In this document: one piece after another, positions 41,661-50,403 of the stretch
How positions within the stretch are numbered: position 1 is the stretch's first letter
Layout of the letters: each line of letters begins with the position of its first letter
From: an uncultured Spirochaetales bacterium
Lineage (GTDB): Bacteria > Spirochaetota > Spirochaetia > Sphaerochaetales > Sphaerochaetaceae
Direction of reading: 5' to 3'
Assembly (NCBI GenBank): GCA_934277975.1
Contig: CAKQWE010000004.1
Span: 32,548 to 96,547, forward strand
Length of the DNA stretch: 64,000 nucleotides
Made by a program: the position numbers and the translations under genes
Notes under the pieces: model-generated
Seen by the model: the letters and a program-made list of their open reading frames with translations, nothing else
The model's database searches: none
What the model was told of the DNA's origin: nothing

Positions 41661-42071
41661 TTAGCAACCGTAGCTTCCTTGTATGTTGCGCAGGATGGTC
41701 TCCACACGGTGTATGGATTGGTCTATTCTGTTTGCGGCATCGTTGAGCTTGCTTTGGACAAGGATATCGGCAAGGAAGCTGTCCATGAAGTCGAAGAAGG
41801 TGAGGAAGTCTCCAATGTCCAGGTCTACGTCCAGGTGGAGGTCCCTGAGTTCGCTGTTGAACCTTTTGAGGTCGTACTTGGCCCTCTCCACGCTTGAGCG
41901 GGCGTTGCTCACCTTCGTGTGCTTCATGAACGTTGAAAGGAATCCTCCTCCAAAGATATCGATTACTCCCCATGTCTTGGCTTTGGAGATTTCATTGCGG
42001 GCATCCCGCAGGCTTTCAAGTGCGCATTTGCCTGCGAATATGGCTTCCTGCCTTTCCTTTTCATAGTCCAT
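41661..42071 (-). CDS. Conserved hypothetical protein with GGG-F-KH motif
   Basis: 136 residues, helical and acidic in the middle. WGVIDIFGGGFLSTFMKHTKVSNARSSVERAKYDLKRFNSELRDL, then DFLTFFDFMDSFLADILVQSKLNDAANRID, recall an uncharacterised family seen in Clostridia, but I cannot give it a name or function. GGAGGAG is 8 nt before the ATG at 42071 on the minus strand. It lies between the RAYT right repeat and a divergent AraC gene. Confidence 0.72.
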   Translation of the reverse strand: MDYEKERQEAIFAGKCALESLRDARNEISKAKTWGVIDIFGGGFLSTFMKHTKVSNARSSVERAKYDLKRFNSELRDLHLDVDLDIGDFLTFFDFMDSFLADILVQSKLNDAANRIDQSIHRVETILRNIQGSYGC

Positions 42072-42261
42072 TTCGTAGCTCCTCCAACGCCTGGGCGCTG
42101 GGATATCGGTCTATATGATATGGGCCTAGGCTGTGATGGTATTGTATCTGCATCATGCGTTGCAATTCAAGTGCGTTGTGGGCATACTGTGAAGAAGGCA
42201 AGAAAAGTCGAGAAGGCGCCTTTCCAAGGTGGTATAAGTTTGGCGAGCGCAGGGAGAGGTT

Positions 42262-43140
42262 ATGACTGAGCAGGTTTTGGCTGTGCAGAGGATGCAGGAC
42301 TATATTGAAGAGAACTTGGACGAGCACGTCTCGATGGCTGAGCTTTCGTGTGCGGCGGGGTTCTCTCCATGGTATTCCTACAGGCTGTCCCAGCGGTTCA
42401 CGGGGCTCACGCCTCCTTGCTATATAAGGCGGCTGCGATTGGCCAGGGCCGCCATGAAGCTCAAGGGCGGTTCGACAAAGGTCATAGATGCGGCGTTCGA
42501 CCTTGGCTTCGAGACTGCCGATGGCTTCACGCGCGCCTTCTATAGAGAGTTTGGCATGCTGCCCAGCGAATATGCCAGAAATCCCGTTCCAATTGCGCTC
42601 TTCGTGCCGTATGGTGCGAAATTTCGTGAACTTAGAAAGGAGTTCGTTGGAATGAAAGAGACAAGCAACGTTTTCATTCAGGTCGTCCACAAGCCAAAGC
42701 GCAAGGCTCTGGTAAAAAGAGGTGTTTCCGCCACCGAGTATTTCGCCTACTGCGAGGAGGTCGGGTGCGATGTGTGGGGCGTTCTCATGAGCATGGACTC
42801 TCTATGCGGGGAGCCTGTGAGCATGTGGTTGCCGGAACGCCTTAGAAAGCCCGATACCTCTGTGTACGTCCAAGGCGTGGAGATTCCGTACGATTATTGC
42901 GGTCCTATCCCGGAAGGGTTTGATGCTATTGCGCTTCCCGAGGCCGATTACCTCATGTTCCAAGGAGAGCCGTTTGCAGAGGAGGATTACTGCGATGCCA
43001 TTTCCTCCTTGCAACATGCCATGGATGGCTACGACCCGTCTGTGATTGGCTACAGATGGGACGATTCCAATCCCCGTATTCAGCTGGAGCCAAGAGGGGA
43101 GAGAGGCTACATAGAGCTTCGTGCGGTTGTTCGCATGTGA
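42262..43140 (+). CDS. AraC-family regulator with GyrI-like effector domain
   Basis: 292 residues. The N-terminal double HTH is of AraC type: RMQDYIEENLDEHVSMAELSCAAGFSPWYSYRLSQRFTGLTPPCYIRRLRLARAA, then VIDAAFDLGFETADGFTRAFYREFGMLPSEYAR. The C-terminal half is a GyrI/AraC_E_bind domain (VVHKPKRKALVKRG ... EDYCDAISSLQHAMDGYDP), which usually binds small hydrophobic or cationic drugs. GGAGAGG lies before ATG 42262. It diverges from the conserved hypothetical gene, a possible target. Confidence 0.9.
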   Translation: MTEQVLAVQRMQDYIEENLDEHVSMAELSCAAGFSPWYSYRLSQRFTGLTPPCYIRRLRLARAAMKLKGGSTKVIDAAFDLGFETADGFTRAFYREFGMLPSEYARNPVPIALFVPYGAKFRELRKEFVGMKETSNVFIQVVHKPKRKALVKRGVSATEYFAYCEEVGCDVWGVLMSMDSLCGEPVSMWLPERLRKPDTSVYVQGVEIPYDYCGPIPEGFDAIALPEADYLMFQGEPFAEEDYCDAISSLQHAMDGYDPSVIGYRWDDSNPRIQLEPRGERGYIELRAVVRM

Positions 43141-43225
43141 TGGTTTGATGGGCTGACAGGGGTACAGTCAGGTGCACTCAGATGCGTTCTGATATGAAGA
43201 GACCTTTGTCAACCCTCTTTTTTGA

Positions 43226-43575
43226 CTCTTCACGCCTTTCTGTGGGATGGGCTCTTCTTTGCAAAGATGCTCGAACAGAATCCCATGGATTCTGCAAGCA
43301 CCACGCGCACAATTCTTACAATGCTCACAAACGCACCATCCCCACCACACTCACCAAGCTCACCATCACCACGAAAAGCCCACAATCCAGCGTCTGCAGC
43401 CTGCAATGGAGCGTCCAATGGCGCAGCCGGGTGTGCCTTTCGTCACCCGAGCGTCACAGATGCCCGAATCCAGACCGTTTCAGAGCGGCTGGAGCGTCCA
43501 GATAGGCCAGAGCGGCTAGATGTACAATTGTAGAACCGCCCTTTTTTCAATCCCCCAATTTTCCGTGAAGAACCA
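43226..43575. mobile_element. MITE-like non-coding element, copy 2
   Basis: Near-identical to 30861-31236 but shorter by two internal repeat units. The ends CTCTTCACG and CGTGAAGA are kept. No target duplication is obvious at this site (left TTTTTTGA, right CCATAAC). It fills most of the gap between the AraC gene and the lipoprotein locus; the remaining 43141-43225 holds nothing I can name. Confidence 0.72.
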
Positions 43576-43612
43576 TAACTTACCCCCATATGTTTTAAGA
43601 AGCAGATTTCGC

Positions 43613-43641
43613 TTGACGATATGCCGGGGGGGGGGTAAACT
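43613..43641 (+). promoter_or_regulatory. Promoter with G10 tract in the -35/-10 spacer
   Basis: TTGACG (43613-43618), 17 nt containing G10 (43626-43635), TAAACT (43636-43641). The spacer is optimal at ten Gs. Each slip of one G would change it to 16 or 18 and so change expression. Confidence 0.72.
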
Positions 43642-43665
43642 GGCATGGCCAGTGGGGAAAGGCTA

Positions 43666-43688
43666 ATACCCTACTGACAAAGGGGTAT
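43666..43688 (+). promoter_or_regulatory. Hairpin over the SD of the first lipoprotein gene
   Basis: ATACCC (43666-43671) pairs with GGGTAT (43683-43688). The right arm overlaps the SD AAAGGGG. It may tune translation. Confidence 0.4.
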
Positions 43689-43691
43689 AAA

Positions 43692-44987
43692 ATGAGAAGG
43701 AACATTTTGATTCTTGTCCTTTGTGCATTGATTGCACTTTTTTCGGTGTCCTGCGTTGAAGAGCCAAAACCTCAGCCGGAGACTCCCAAGGCTGTTTCGC
43801 TCTGGGATGGAGAAACTGCGAATACTGCGTGGTATTCAGAGGAGAAGACGGACTTTATTCTCAACGAAGCTTCTCAGCTTGCAGGTTTTGCAAAGCTTGT
43901 AAACGAAGGTACCAGCTTTGAAGGCAAGACTGTTAGTTTGGGAATGGATATGGATCTGAATGGTAAGGAGTGGACCTCCATTGGAACAAAGGCGAACATG
44001 TTTTCTGGCTCGTTCGATGGAAAAGGAAAGACTATATCCAATCTCAAAATATCAGAAGGCTCATATATTGGATTGTTTGGATATGTTGTGGATGCAACGA
44101 TAAAGAATACAACCCTTGCAAATGTGCAGATTTCTGGAACAGAGCGTGTAGGTTCTTTGATTGGTAGGATTTCAGGAGATGCCATTGTTTCCAACTGCAT
44201 GGTGGATGATGCTTCCATTGTTGATGGAAGCGGCAGCAATACTGGTGGATTTATAGCTGAAGTCTCGGGAAAGGTCCGAGTTGAACTTGAGAATCTAATT
44301 AACAAAGCCTCAGTGAAAAACACCGCAGCTTCAAATTCAAGGGCAGCCGGAATTGTCTGTCAGATAACAAACGGTGCAGCTGTAACAATAAAGAGCTGCG
44401 TGAACAAGGGAAATGTTGAGACGAACAAAGGATATGCAGGAGGTGTGGTTTCAGCTATTCAGGCAGGAGAGACAAGTGTTTCAATAGACGGCTGCTCAGA
44501 TGAAGGTTCTCTTTCAGGGACTTCTAGGGCTGCATTGGTGGCATGGCTCTCTGATGGTGCATATGTTGAGATATCCAACTACGGAACAGGTTTCAAAGAG
44601 GGTTCTATTGGAACCATAATGGGAAAGGGAGTTCGCTATCACGTCCTTTTCAATGGTGAAGAGTTGTTTGTGAATGCATCAGAAGAAGACTCTGAATTGG
44701 ATGCTATTTATGCTGGAAGAGGCGAAATGTCCAAGAAAGCTTTGGACAGAGTGATAGGTTTCTATGGCTATGTTGCAGAAACTAGACCGGGCTGGGATAT
44801 CGACCTTGCTTCATATTGGAAGATTTTCAAGTATGGGGCATTTTTCGGAGGTGATGGATGGCCTCAGTGTTTGGAGGAGTACAATAAGAAGACGTTCAAG
44901 GATTCCTCCGATTATGTCAAAGAAGATGAGATAAAAGGGTTTGGCCACAGCAGTCTTGTGAAGAAGCTTTACGTCATTGGTGAATAA
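43692..44987 (+). CDS. Surface lipoprotein with GLUG-like beta-helix repeats
   Basis: 431 residues. Lipoprotein signal RRNILILVLCALIALFSVSC with Cys about residue 21. A repetitive body follows (MFSGSFDGKGKTISNLKI, GSYIGLFGYVVDATIKNTTL, RVGSLIGRISGDAIVSNCMV, GYAGGVVSAIQAGETSVSIDGC), as in GLUG/right-handed beta-helix surface proteins. The C-terminal ~100 residues are a separate domain (LDRVIGFYGYVAETRPGWDIDL). Its promoter carries a G10 tract in the spacer, so it is probably transcriptionally phase variable. It is followed by a terminator and then by a second poly-G lipoprotein. Adhesion or binding is inferred. Confidence 0.85.
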   Translation: MRRNILILVLCALIALFSVSCVEEPKPQPETPKAVSLWDGETANTAWYSEEKTDFILNEASQLAGFAKLVNEGTSFEGKTVSLGMDMDLNGKEWTSIGTKANMFSGSFDGKGKTISNLKISEGSYIGLFGYVVDATIKNTTLANVQISGTERVGSLIGRISGDAIVSNCMVDDASIVDGSGSNTGGFIAEVSGKVRVELENLINKASVKNTAASNSRAAGIVCQITNGAAVTIKSCVNKGNVETNKGYAGGVVSAIQAGETSVSIDGCSDEGSLSGTSRAALVAWLSDGAYVEISNYGTGFKEGSIGTIMGKGVRYHVLFNGEELFVNASEEDSELDAIYAGRGEMSKKALDRVIGFYGYVAETRPGWDIDLASYWKIFKYGAFFGGDGWPQCLEEYNKKTFKDSSDYVKEDEIKGFGHSSLVKKLYVIGE

Positions 44988-45004
44988 AACAACGATGTTT
45001 GGTG

Positions 45005-45038
45005 AAAGGCCACTGCGGTTCGTTCGTAGTGGCCTTTT
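45005..45038 (+). terminator. Rho-independent terminator
   Basis: AAAGGCCACT (45005-45014) pairs with AGTGGCCTTT (45028-45037), ending in T4. The same arm sequence is reused at 50230. Confidence 0.85.
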
Positions 45039-45110
45039 GCTTTATCAGGGGGTTGAGATTGTTCATGTACGATAGAGGGATGAATTCTGAGGTTTATGCT
45101 ACTTGAAAGC

Positions 45111-45149
45111 TTGCTAAAACAAGGGTTTGGTTTTAGAATCATAAACCAA
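45111..45149 (+). promoter_or_regulatory. Promoter and dyad of the phase-variable lipoprotein
   Basis: TTGCTA (45111-45116), N17, TAGAAT (45134-45139). A dyad TTGGTTT (45127-45133) / AAACCAA (45143-45149) spans the -10 and reaches the SD. Confidence 0.5.
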
Positions 45150-45159
45150 GGGGTGTCCT

Positions 45160-47350
45160 ATGAAAAAGATTAGTGTTGTTTTTGTAGTCTTAGCTGTCAT
45201 TGTAGCCTTTACTTGTCTGTTCGTGGCCTGTGATTCGAGTGTGTCGGGGGGGGGGTGATTCCAGCCTAAGCCTTGAGGAACAAATGCGAGAAGAATCGAT
45301 TCGTGCACTTGGTTTCATAGGTTCATTTGGTAAGGTAGTTGATGTTCCCGCAGGTTTCTCGTTTCCAGAAGCCCTTGACGATAATGGCAAGGCTTTGGGT
45401 GGTGGTTCTGTAGAAACTGCCACGATAGATGGTACTGCTGTTTCCTGTATTTCCTTTATAGTTGAATTCAACTCATTTAACGAATCTATGGAATCCCACT
45501 TGGATAGTATTCCATCTGTTGAAATTGAGTTCGATAGGGATACTTCGTCTAGTTCCCAATACGACCCAGAAAAAACCTATCTGATAATCCGAAACTACTA
45601 CTTCAAGGGAACTTTGACCCCCGCCTTTCGAGAGGTCTACATAATAGATGGAGAATCTTTGGTTCGAGGCGATGTTTCAACAGCAAAGATCACTTCGTTC
45701 TCCCCTGATTTCAGGTTTGACATAAAGAACCAATGGGATTTGATTCATGGCGTTCCCAAAAGATATGACTGGATCTCCAAGCAGGAAGGTGAGGCTGATG
45801 AGTATAGGCTTCTAGGTCAGTCTGACAATGCAAAATTTGCAAAGCTTGCTTCTGTTGGTGATTCTTCTGTTTTGAATGTCTGGCAACGTTATCATGATGG
45901 CAAGCCTGTAACTTATGCTCGAAATGAAGGTGCCTACTACATAGCTGAATTTAGTTCCTTTAATAGGGGTTTACTTGGACAATTTGAACTTGAGTCGATT
46001 GGAAGGCTTAGGATAGGTTCATTCTTCCTCGAAAATCCTAATCCCTCAAGTGTGTATGCTCAAATTATACAATATCCGAATGGTTACAGAAGCGGTTATT
46101 CCGTAATGCTATTCTGGAATGAAAATGGTCGATGGAACTATACTTTGTGGATTGCAACTAATGAAAACTTTGACTTCAAGTATTATGAAGAAATTTCAAT
46201 TGAAGATCTAATGAAGACAATGCCCGGAATAGAGAATGTTGGCACTCCTATAGTTGCATACAGAGAGTATATGGGAACGGAGCCATTGAACGTTCTTTGG
46301 AACAACCCAATAGAAGGTTTCTATGTCGTGGAGTTTTCCAAAGTTCGTGATACTCTTTTGGAGGAAGCAAAAAACAGCCAAGGAAGAAACATTGGGAAAG
46401 ATCAAACTTCAAGTGCTGGAAAGCTAAATCCATTGACTGTTGCACATCTCTATATCTTCAGAAATGAAGGGTCTGCGAATTATTCCGTTTGCATCGTAGT
46501 GAGTGCTGGAGAGGCGTCTCAGTACTCTTCATATACGTATCTTTCATATGACGAAGACTTCAACAAGGTCTCTGGTTTGTGCTCCACAGGGGATTATGTA
46601 CAGTTGCCTGGTGAAGCACTTGCTGGATTCTATGATCCTTTCCCTTCTGTCCAAAAAGTATGGCAGAAATACGAAGATGGACAGCCTGTCAAATACAACG
46701 ATGATGGCGGAACTTATTACATTGTATCCATGGAGAACTATAGACCTTCTTTTGATCCTGGTTTCTTGAGAACTATACAGTTTAGTACCAGTAAAAGAAT
46801 TGAGATTGATGGATTCGAACCGGATTCATGCAATTCGGTTTATGTTCAGCTCTCGCAACTACCTGAAAATTACATGGATGCATATGAGTTGCGGTTCTAT
46901 TGGTATAACTTTGGCGATGGCGGCTATTGGTGTTGTTCAAATCTTCTTAGGGCTGATTCTTCTAAACGATTGATGTATTACAAGGAACTTGACTCGATTC
47001 CAAGTGAGCTTTCAGGCTTGTCAGACAATATAGGAACTCCAAATAGAATCTATCAGGAGTATGTAGAGAACGACCCTGTCTGTAGATTTACGGTTGAGTT
47101 TTCTGAAGTAAAGAAAACTTTGCTTGAAGATATTAAGGAGGTCTCCGGCAGTGAAGGAAAGGAGATTGCAAACAACAGCTGGACTCGTGCTGGAAGAGTC
47201 CTGAACAACTCTGTTGCGACGATGGATGTTGTTTCTCAGGCAGATGGAAGTTTCAAGTCTTCAGTTGTTGTGAAAACCAGCAATGGTAACTGGTTTAGTT
47301 CTTGGCATTATCTCTCTTTTGACAAAGATTTTAATATTGTAACACGGTAG
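45160..47350 (+). CDS. Phase-variable repeat lipoprotein, out of frame (OFF) at G10
   Basis: ATG 45160 has AAGGGG (45148-45153) 6 nt upstream and encodes a lipoprotein signal ending CLFVACDSSVSGGG. Ten Gs at 45246-45255 then bring TGA (45256-45258). With nine or twelve Gs the frame would run on to 47350, giving about 729 residues. The body holds two related units of about 240 residues, each with VWQ(R/K)Y.DG.PV.Y, YYI, a strand-rich part, (V/I)GTP...YREY/YQEY, VEFS.V..TLLE and (T/H)YLS(Y/F)D.DFN. The open frame visible downstream could start at GTG 45230 but would lack a signal peptide. Function unknown; surface location inferred. Confidence 0.82.
45246..45255 (+). repeat. G10 homopolymer in coding sequence
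   Basis: Ten Gs between the lipidated Cys and the mature domain, set to cause a +1 shift. With the promoter tract at 43626 these are the only G-runs longer than six that I noticed. Confidence 0.95.
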
Positions 47351-47362
47351 CAGAGGGTTTTT

Positions 47363-48721
47363 ATGAAAAACAAAGTGTTTTTTGGTTTTATCGTACTTCT
47401 TATTGCATGTTTGTCCGTTTCTTGCAACGGAGATGTAAATAGTGTTGAAGAGAGTGCTCATCTTATTGTGATCAGCGATGTTTCATCGATTGGGGACAGT
47501 GGAAAAGGGTTGGAAATTGGCGACCCTATAATAGGGGTTCTCCTAAAGTTCCACAGAGAGGGTTTGTATAGTAGAAATTCAAAGGTTAAGCTTGACAATC
47601 CATTTGCATTCTATCTTGAAATGCTTCCTTCTGAAGGAACCAATGGTGATGGTATGAGGTTCAACTATGTACTTTATGTTCCAGACTGCATTCAGGATGT
47701 CTATACTTTGTGTGGAGGTATTAATCCTCGTTCGGGAAATCCTTTCTGGTGGTATATGCTTACATACTATGGTAAGAGCTTGTCTGATATCAGAGGAGAT
47801 TGGGAGAAGACATTGAACTTGCTTTTGGATGAGAGAAATTGGTTGTTCTTCCCAAAGGAAATTGATTTTGTTCCAAGCTGGTCTCAAGGATCAACTCAAG
47901 GAAGCAAGTCTGTAAATCTTATTTCTCAATTTGAAGATTTGGATAAGCCTGTAATTGGTTTTATGGTTACTTCTAGCAGCGTACAAGAAGTTAATACGAA
48001 AGCAAACCCTTATTCCTTCTATGGATATTACCTCGATGAACCAAAAACCTGGACGAGAGATGGACAGGATTATGAGTATAACTTTGTTCTTTACATTCCA
48101 GCATCTATAAAACAGGCCTATGTAGAAGGGGGAGGGATTGGTTCGGACACTGGAAACCCATTCTGGTGGTATTTAAGAACATATTATGGTTATGAATTGC
48201 TGGATGTGTTTGGAAAACCAGAGGAAATCCTAGCCAAGTTGTTGTTGGGTGAAGCCGATATGGCAAAGTATCCAAATTCAGATGACGTTAAATCTAACAG
48301 CCAAGCGAATAAATCCGTAGAACTTGTCTCTGACTATAACGAATTGAATGAAGAAGTTATCGGCTTTATGATTACTTCTAAGAATGTCCAGGAATTGAAC
48401 CCTGAGGCAAATTCAAAAGCTTTCTATGGATATTTCCTGAACGAACCAGCGATTTGGCATAAGGGAAAGAGCGACGAAGCTAAGTACAATTTTGTTCTCT
48501 ACATACCTAATTCAATAAAAGAGGCTTATGCTTGCGGAAATGGGAAAGATCCAGATACAGGAAATCCTTTCTGGTGGTATTTGGATATCTATTATGGATA
48601 CAAACTGCACGATGTCTTTGAAAAACCATATGAGATTCTGGAAAAACTGTTGGCTGGCGAAGGCGATATGACTATTCTTCCAGAATCAACGGATGTAACT
48701 GGAAAATGGGTTTCAGAATGA
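47363..48721 (+). CDS. Lipoprotein with three copies of a NPFWWY-containing repeat
   Basis: 452 residues. Lipoprotein signal KNKVFFGFIVLLIACLSVSC. The mature part is three tandem domains of about 120-130 residues. Each contains IGF/IGVL..., FYGYYLDEP-like strands, (F)NYVLY(V/I)P.(S/C)I(K/Q) and a conserved (S/T)GNPFWWY followed by YYG...L.D(V/I). No known family was recognised. A small gap (12 nt) separates it from the previous lipoprotein frame, so they may be co-transcribed. A terminator follows at 48750. Confidence 0.8.
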   Translation: MKNKVFFGFIVLLIACLSVSCNGDVNSVEESAHLIVISDVSSIGDSGKGLEIGDPIIGVLLKFHREGLYSRNSKVKLDNPFAFYLEMLPSEGTNGDGMRFNYVLYVPDCIQDVYTLCGGINPRSGNPFWWYMLTYYGKSLSDIRGDWEKTLNLLLDERNWLFFPKEIDFVPSWSQGSTQGSKSVNLISQFEDLDKPVIGFMVTSSSVQEVNTKANPYSFYGYYLDEPKTWTRDGQDYEYNFVLYIPASIKQAYVEGGGIGSDTGNPFWWYLRTYYGYELLDVFGKPEEILAKLLLGEADMAKYPNSDDVKSNSQANKSVELVSDYNELNEEVIGFMITSKNVQELNPEANSKAFYGYFLNEPAIWHKGKSDEAKYNFVLYIPNSIKEAYACGNGKDPDTGNPFWWYLDIYYGYKLHDVFEKPYEILEKLLAGEGDMTILPESTDVTGKWVSE

Positions 48722-48748
48722 TAACTTCTTTTGTTGCATGAAATTCAA

Positions 48749-48792
48749 TGCCTGTTGGGATATCGTCCTGACAGGCTTTCTATATTTTCCAC
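48749..48792 (+). terminator. Rho-independent terminator
   Basis: GCCTGT (48750-48755) pairs with ACAGGC (48771-48776), followed by TTTCTATATTTT. Confidence 0.65.
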
Positions 48793-48804
48793 TTGTGGTT
48801 TGCT

Positions 48805-48850
48805 CTTGGACATGATAATATGTCTTAGACATATTTTAAAAATGTCCAAG
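48805..48850. promoter_or_regulatory. Nested dyad operator upstream of the AlbA_2 regulator
   Basis: CTTGGACAT (48805-48813) is inverted at 48842-48850. Inside it lies a perfect ATATGTC-TTA-GACATAT dyad (48818-48834). Four GACAT/ATGTC half-sites cover the promoter region (possible TTGGAC at 48806) and the SD. Autoregulation by the AlbA_2 protein is the obvious test. Confidence 0.6.
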
Positions 48851-48860
48851 AGGTTTTTGT

Positions 48861-50192
48861 ATGAACATTGGAAGAGAGACAGAGACGATTGAATTCAAGA
48901 AGAGTACAGCGGAAAAGGATTCTGGCATAATCTCGATTGCAAGCATACTAAACAAGCACGGTAGGGGGATTCTCTACTTTGGAGTTCTTGATTCAGGTGA
49001 TGTCTGTGGCATGGATGTTGGTAGGGACACGTTGATGTCCCTTTCCAGAGACATCGCTTCTAGTATAAAGCCTTCTTGTTGGTATGAGATAAATGAGAGG
49101 AAGACCGGTGATGGTCTTTCGTTTATAGAAGTGCAGTTTTCAGGAGAAAACTCACCGTATTCTGCATTTGGAAGGTATTACGAACGTTTTGCGGACGAAG
49201 ACCGTATGATAAGCGATGTTGAACTTGAAAAGCTTTTTAGAGGAAGAGAAAAGAACTATTCGTTTTGGGAGAACGAGGATTCAGGATGCCCTTTGGAAGA
49301 TGTCGATGAGGAGCTTCTTTCGCGTGTCATAAAATGTGGAAACGAAGCGAAAAGGCTTGGATATTTGTACTCTGACAAATTTTCCGCTTTATCGAAGTTT
49401 GGCTTGGTCTGCAAAAGTTCTGGGAATCTGAACAATGCAGGGAATGTACTCTTTTCCAAGAACAAGCCTGTATTGGTGAAGATGGCGACTTTTGCAACCG
49501 ACTCGAAGGATACGTTCATAAAACTCAACCATTTCTATGGAAATGTCTTTGAAGTCTATGAAGAATCGGTTTCCTACATAATGGGAGCCATCGACTGGAA
49601 GATTGGTTTCACTGGTGGACTATCGAGGAAAGAGGAGCCTGAGATTCCAGCCAAGGCCATAAGGGAGATCGTCCTGAATGCGTTCGCTCATGGATGCTAT
49701 TTTGGAAGGACTTCGTTCGAGATTGATGTCTATAAGAACAGGGTATGCACATACAGCCCTGGGCTCTTTCCTATTGGCTTCACTCCTGAAGAGTTCGCTT
49801 CTGGTTTGGAGCAGCCAATTGTCCATAATCCAAAGATCGTAGACGTTCTTTTTAGAACCGCTTCGATAGAGGCGTTTGGGACTGGTTTTGAAAGAGCCTT
49901 TGAAGAGTGTCGTAGAGTTGGGGTTTCCTATGGATATGAAAACACGAAGAACGGATTTCGTTTTACTTTCATGAGACCTCTTTCCTCTGATGGTTCAAAG
50001 GAAATGTCCAAAAGCCAAAAGGCTGTCTATGACTTGGTGCGCAAAGACCCGTATATGACTGGTGATATAATATCGGAAAGGGTTGGGAAATCACCTAAAA
50101 CAGTCTACAGGGCTCTAAAAGATTTGAAGAACTCTGGAAAGATTAGACGTGTCGGGAGCGACTATGATGGACATTGGGAGATTGTGGATTGA
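48861..50192 (+). CDS. AlbA_2-domain ATP-binding transcriptional regulator in the lipoprotein locus
   Basis: 443 residues. AlbA_2 domain at the N-terminus (ETETIEFKKSTAEKDSGIISIASILNKHGRGILYFGV), then an HATPase_c_4-like part (AKAIREIVLNAFAHGCYFGR, YSPGLFPIGFTPE, FGTGFERAFEECRRVGV) and a C-terminal winged helix (KSQKAVYDLVRKDPYMTGDIISERVGKSPKTVYRALKDL). It belongs to a different subgroup from the gene at 6140. It sits between repeat lipoproteins and has its own nested dyad, so regulation of surface proteins is plausible but unproven. Confidence 0.86.
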   Translation: MNIGRETETIEFKKSTAEKDSGIISIASILNKHGRGILYFGVLDSGDVCGMDVGRDTLMSLSRDIASSIKPSCWYEINERKTGDGLSFIEVQFSGENSPYSAFGRYYERFADEDRMISDVELEKLFRGREKNYSFWENEDSGCPLEDVDEELLSRVIKCGNEAKRLGYLYSDKFSALSKFGLVCKSSGNLNNAGNVLFSKNKPVLVKMATFATDSKDTFIKLNHFYGNVFEVYEESVSYIMGAIDWKIGFTGGLSRKEEPEIPAKAIREIVLNAFAHGCYFGRTSFEIDVYKNRVCTYSPGLFPIGFTPEEFASGLEQPIVHNPKIVDVLFRTASIEAFGTGFERAFEECRRVGVSYGYENTKNGFRFTFMRPLSSDGSKEMSKSQKAVYDLVRKDPYMTGDIISERVGKSPKTVYRALKDLKNSGKIRRVGSDYDGHWEIVD

Positions 50193-50229
50193 GATATCAA
50201 TTTTGTCATGGACTTTCTTCTTAAGACTG

Positions 50230-50266
50230 AAAAAGGCCACTGCGGGGTTCCGTGGTGGCCTTTTTC
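50230..50266 (+). terminator. Rho-independent terminator
   Basis: AAAAAGGCCAC (50230-50240) pairs with GTGGCCTTTTT (50255-50265). The GGCCACTGCGG arm is shared with the terminator at 45005. Confidence 0.88.
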
Positions 50267-50403
50267 TGTGATATCGGGCTGGGGTGGGGGTATCAGTTTT
50301 GGGAATACCCTAAGATATCGGGTTTGGTGAAATTTTACTTGACCTGTGTGGCTTTTGTCCGCTAGGATGCGCAGTTCTGCAAAGGACAAAGGTCAGGTTA
50401 TAC

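Noticed and set aside
30861..43575. Template/variable repeat pair of a diversity-generating retroelement, or a retron
   Set aside because: Differences between the two copies are not concentrated at adenines and no reverse transcriptase is present in the window.
45230..45260. GTG 45230 as the true start of the 706-codon frame
   Set aside because: It has no SD and would remove the signal peptide, while ATG 45160 has both SD and a complete lipoprotein signal.
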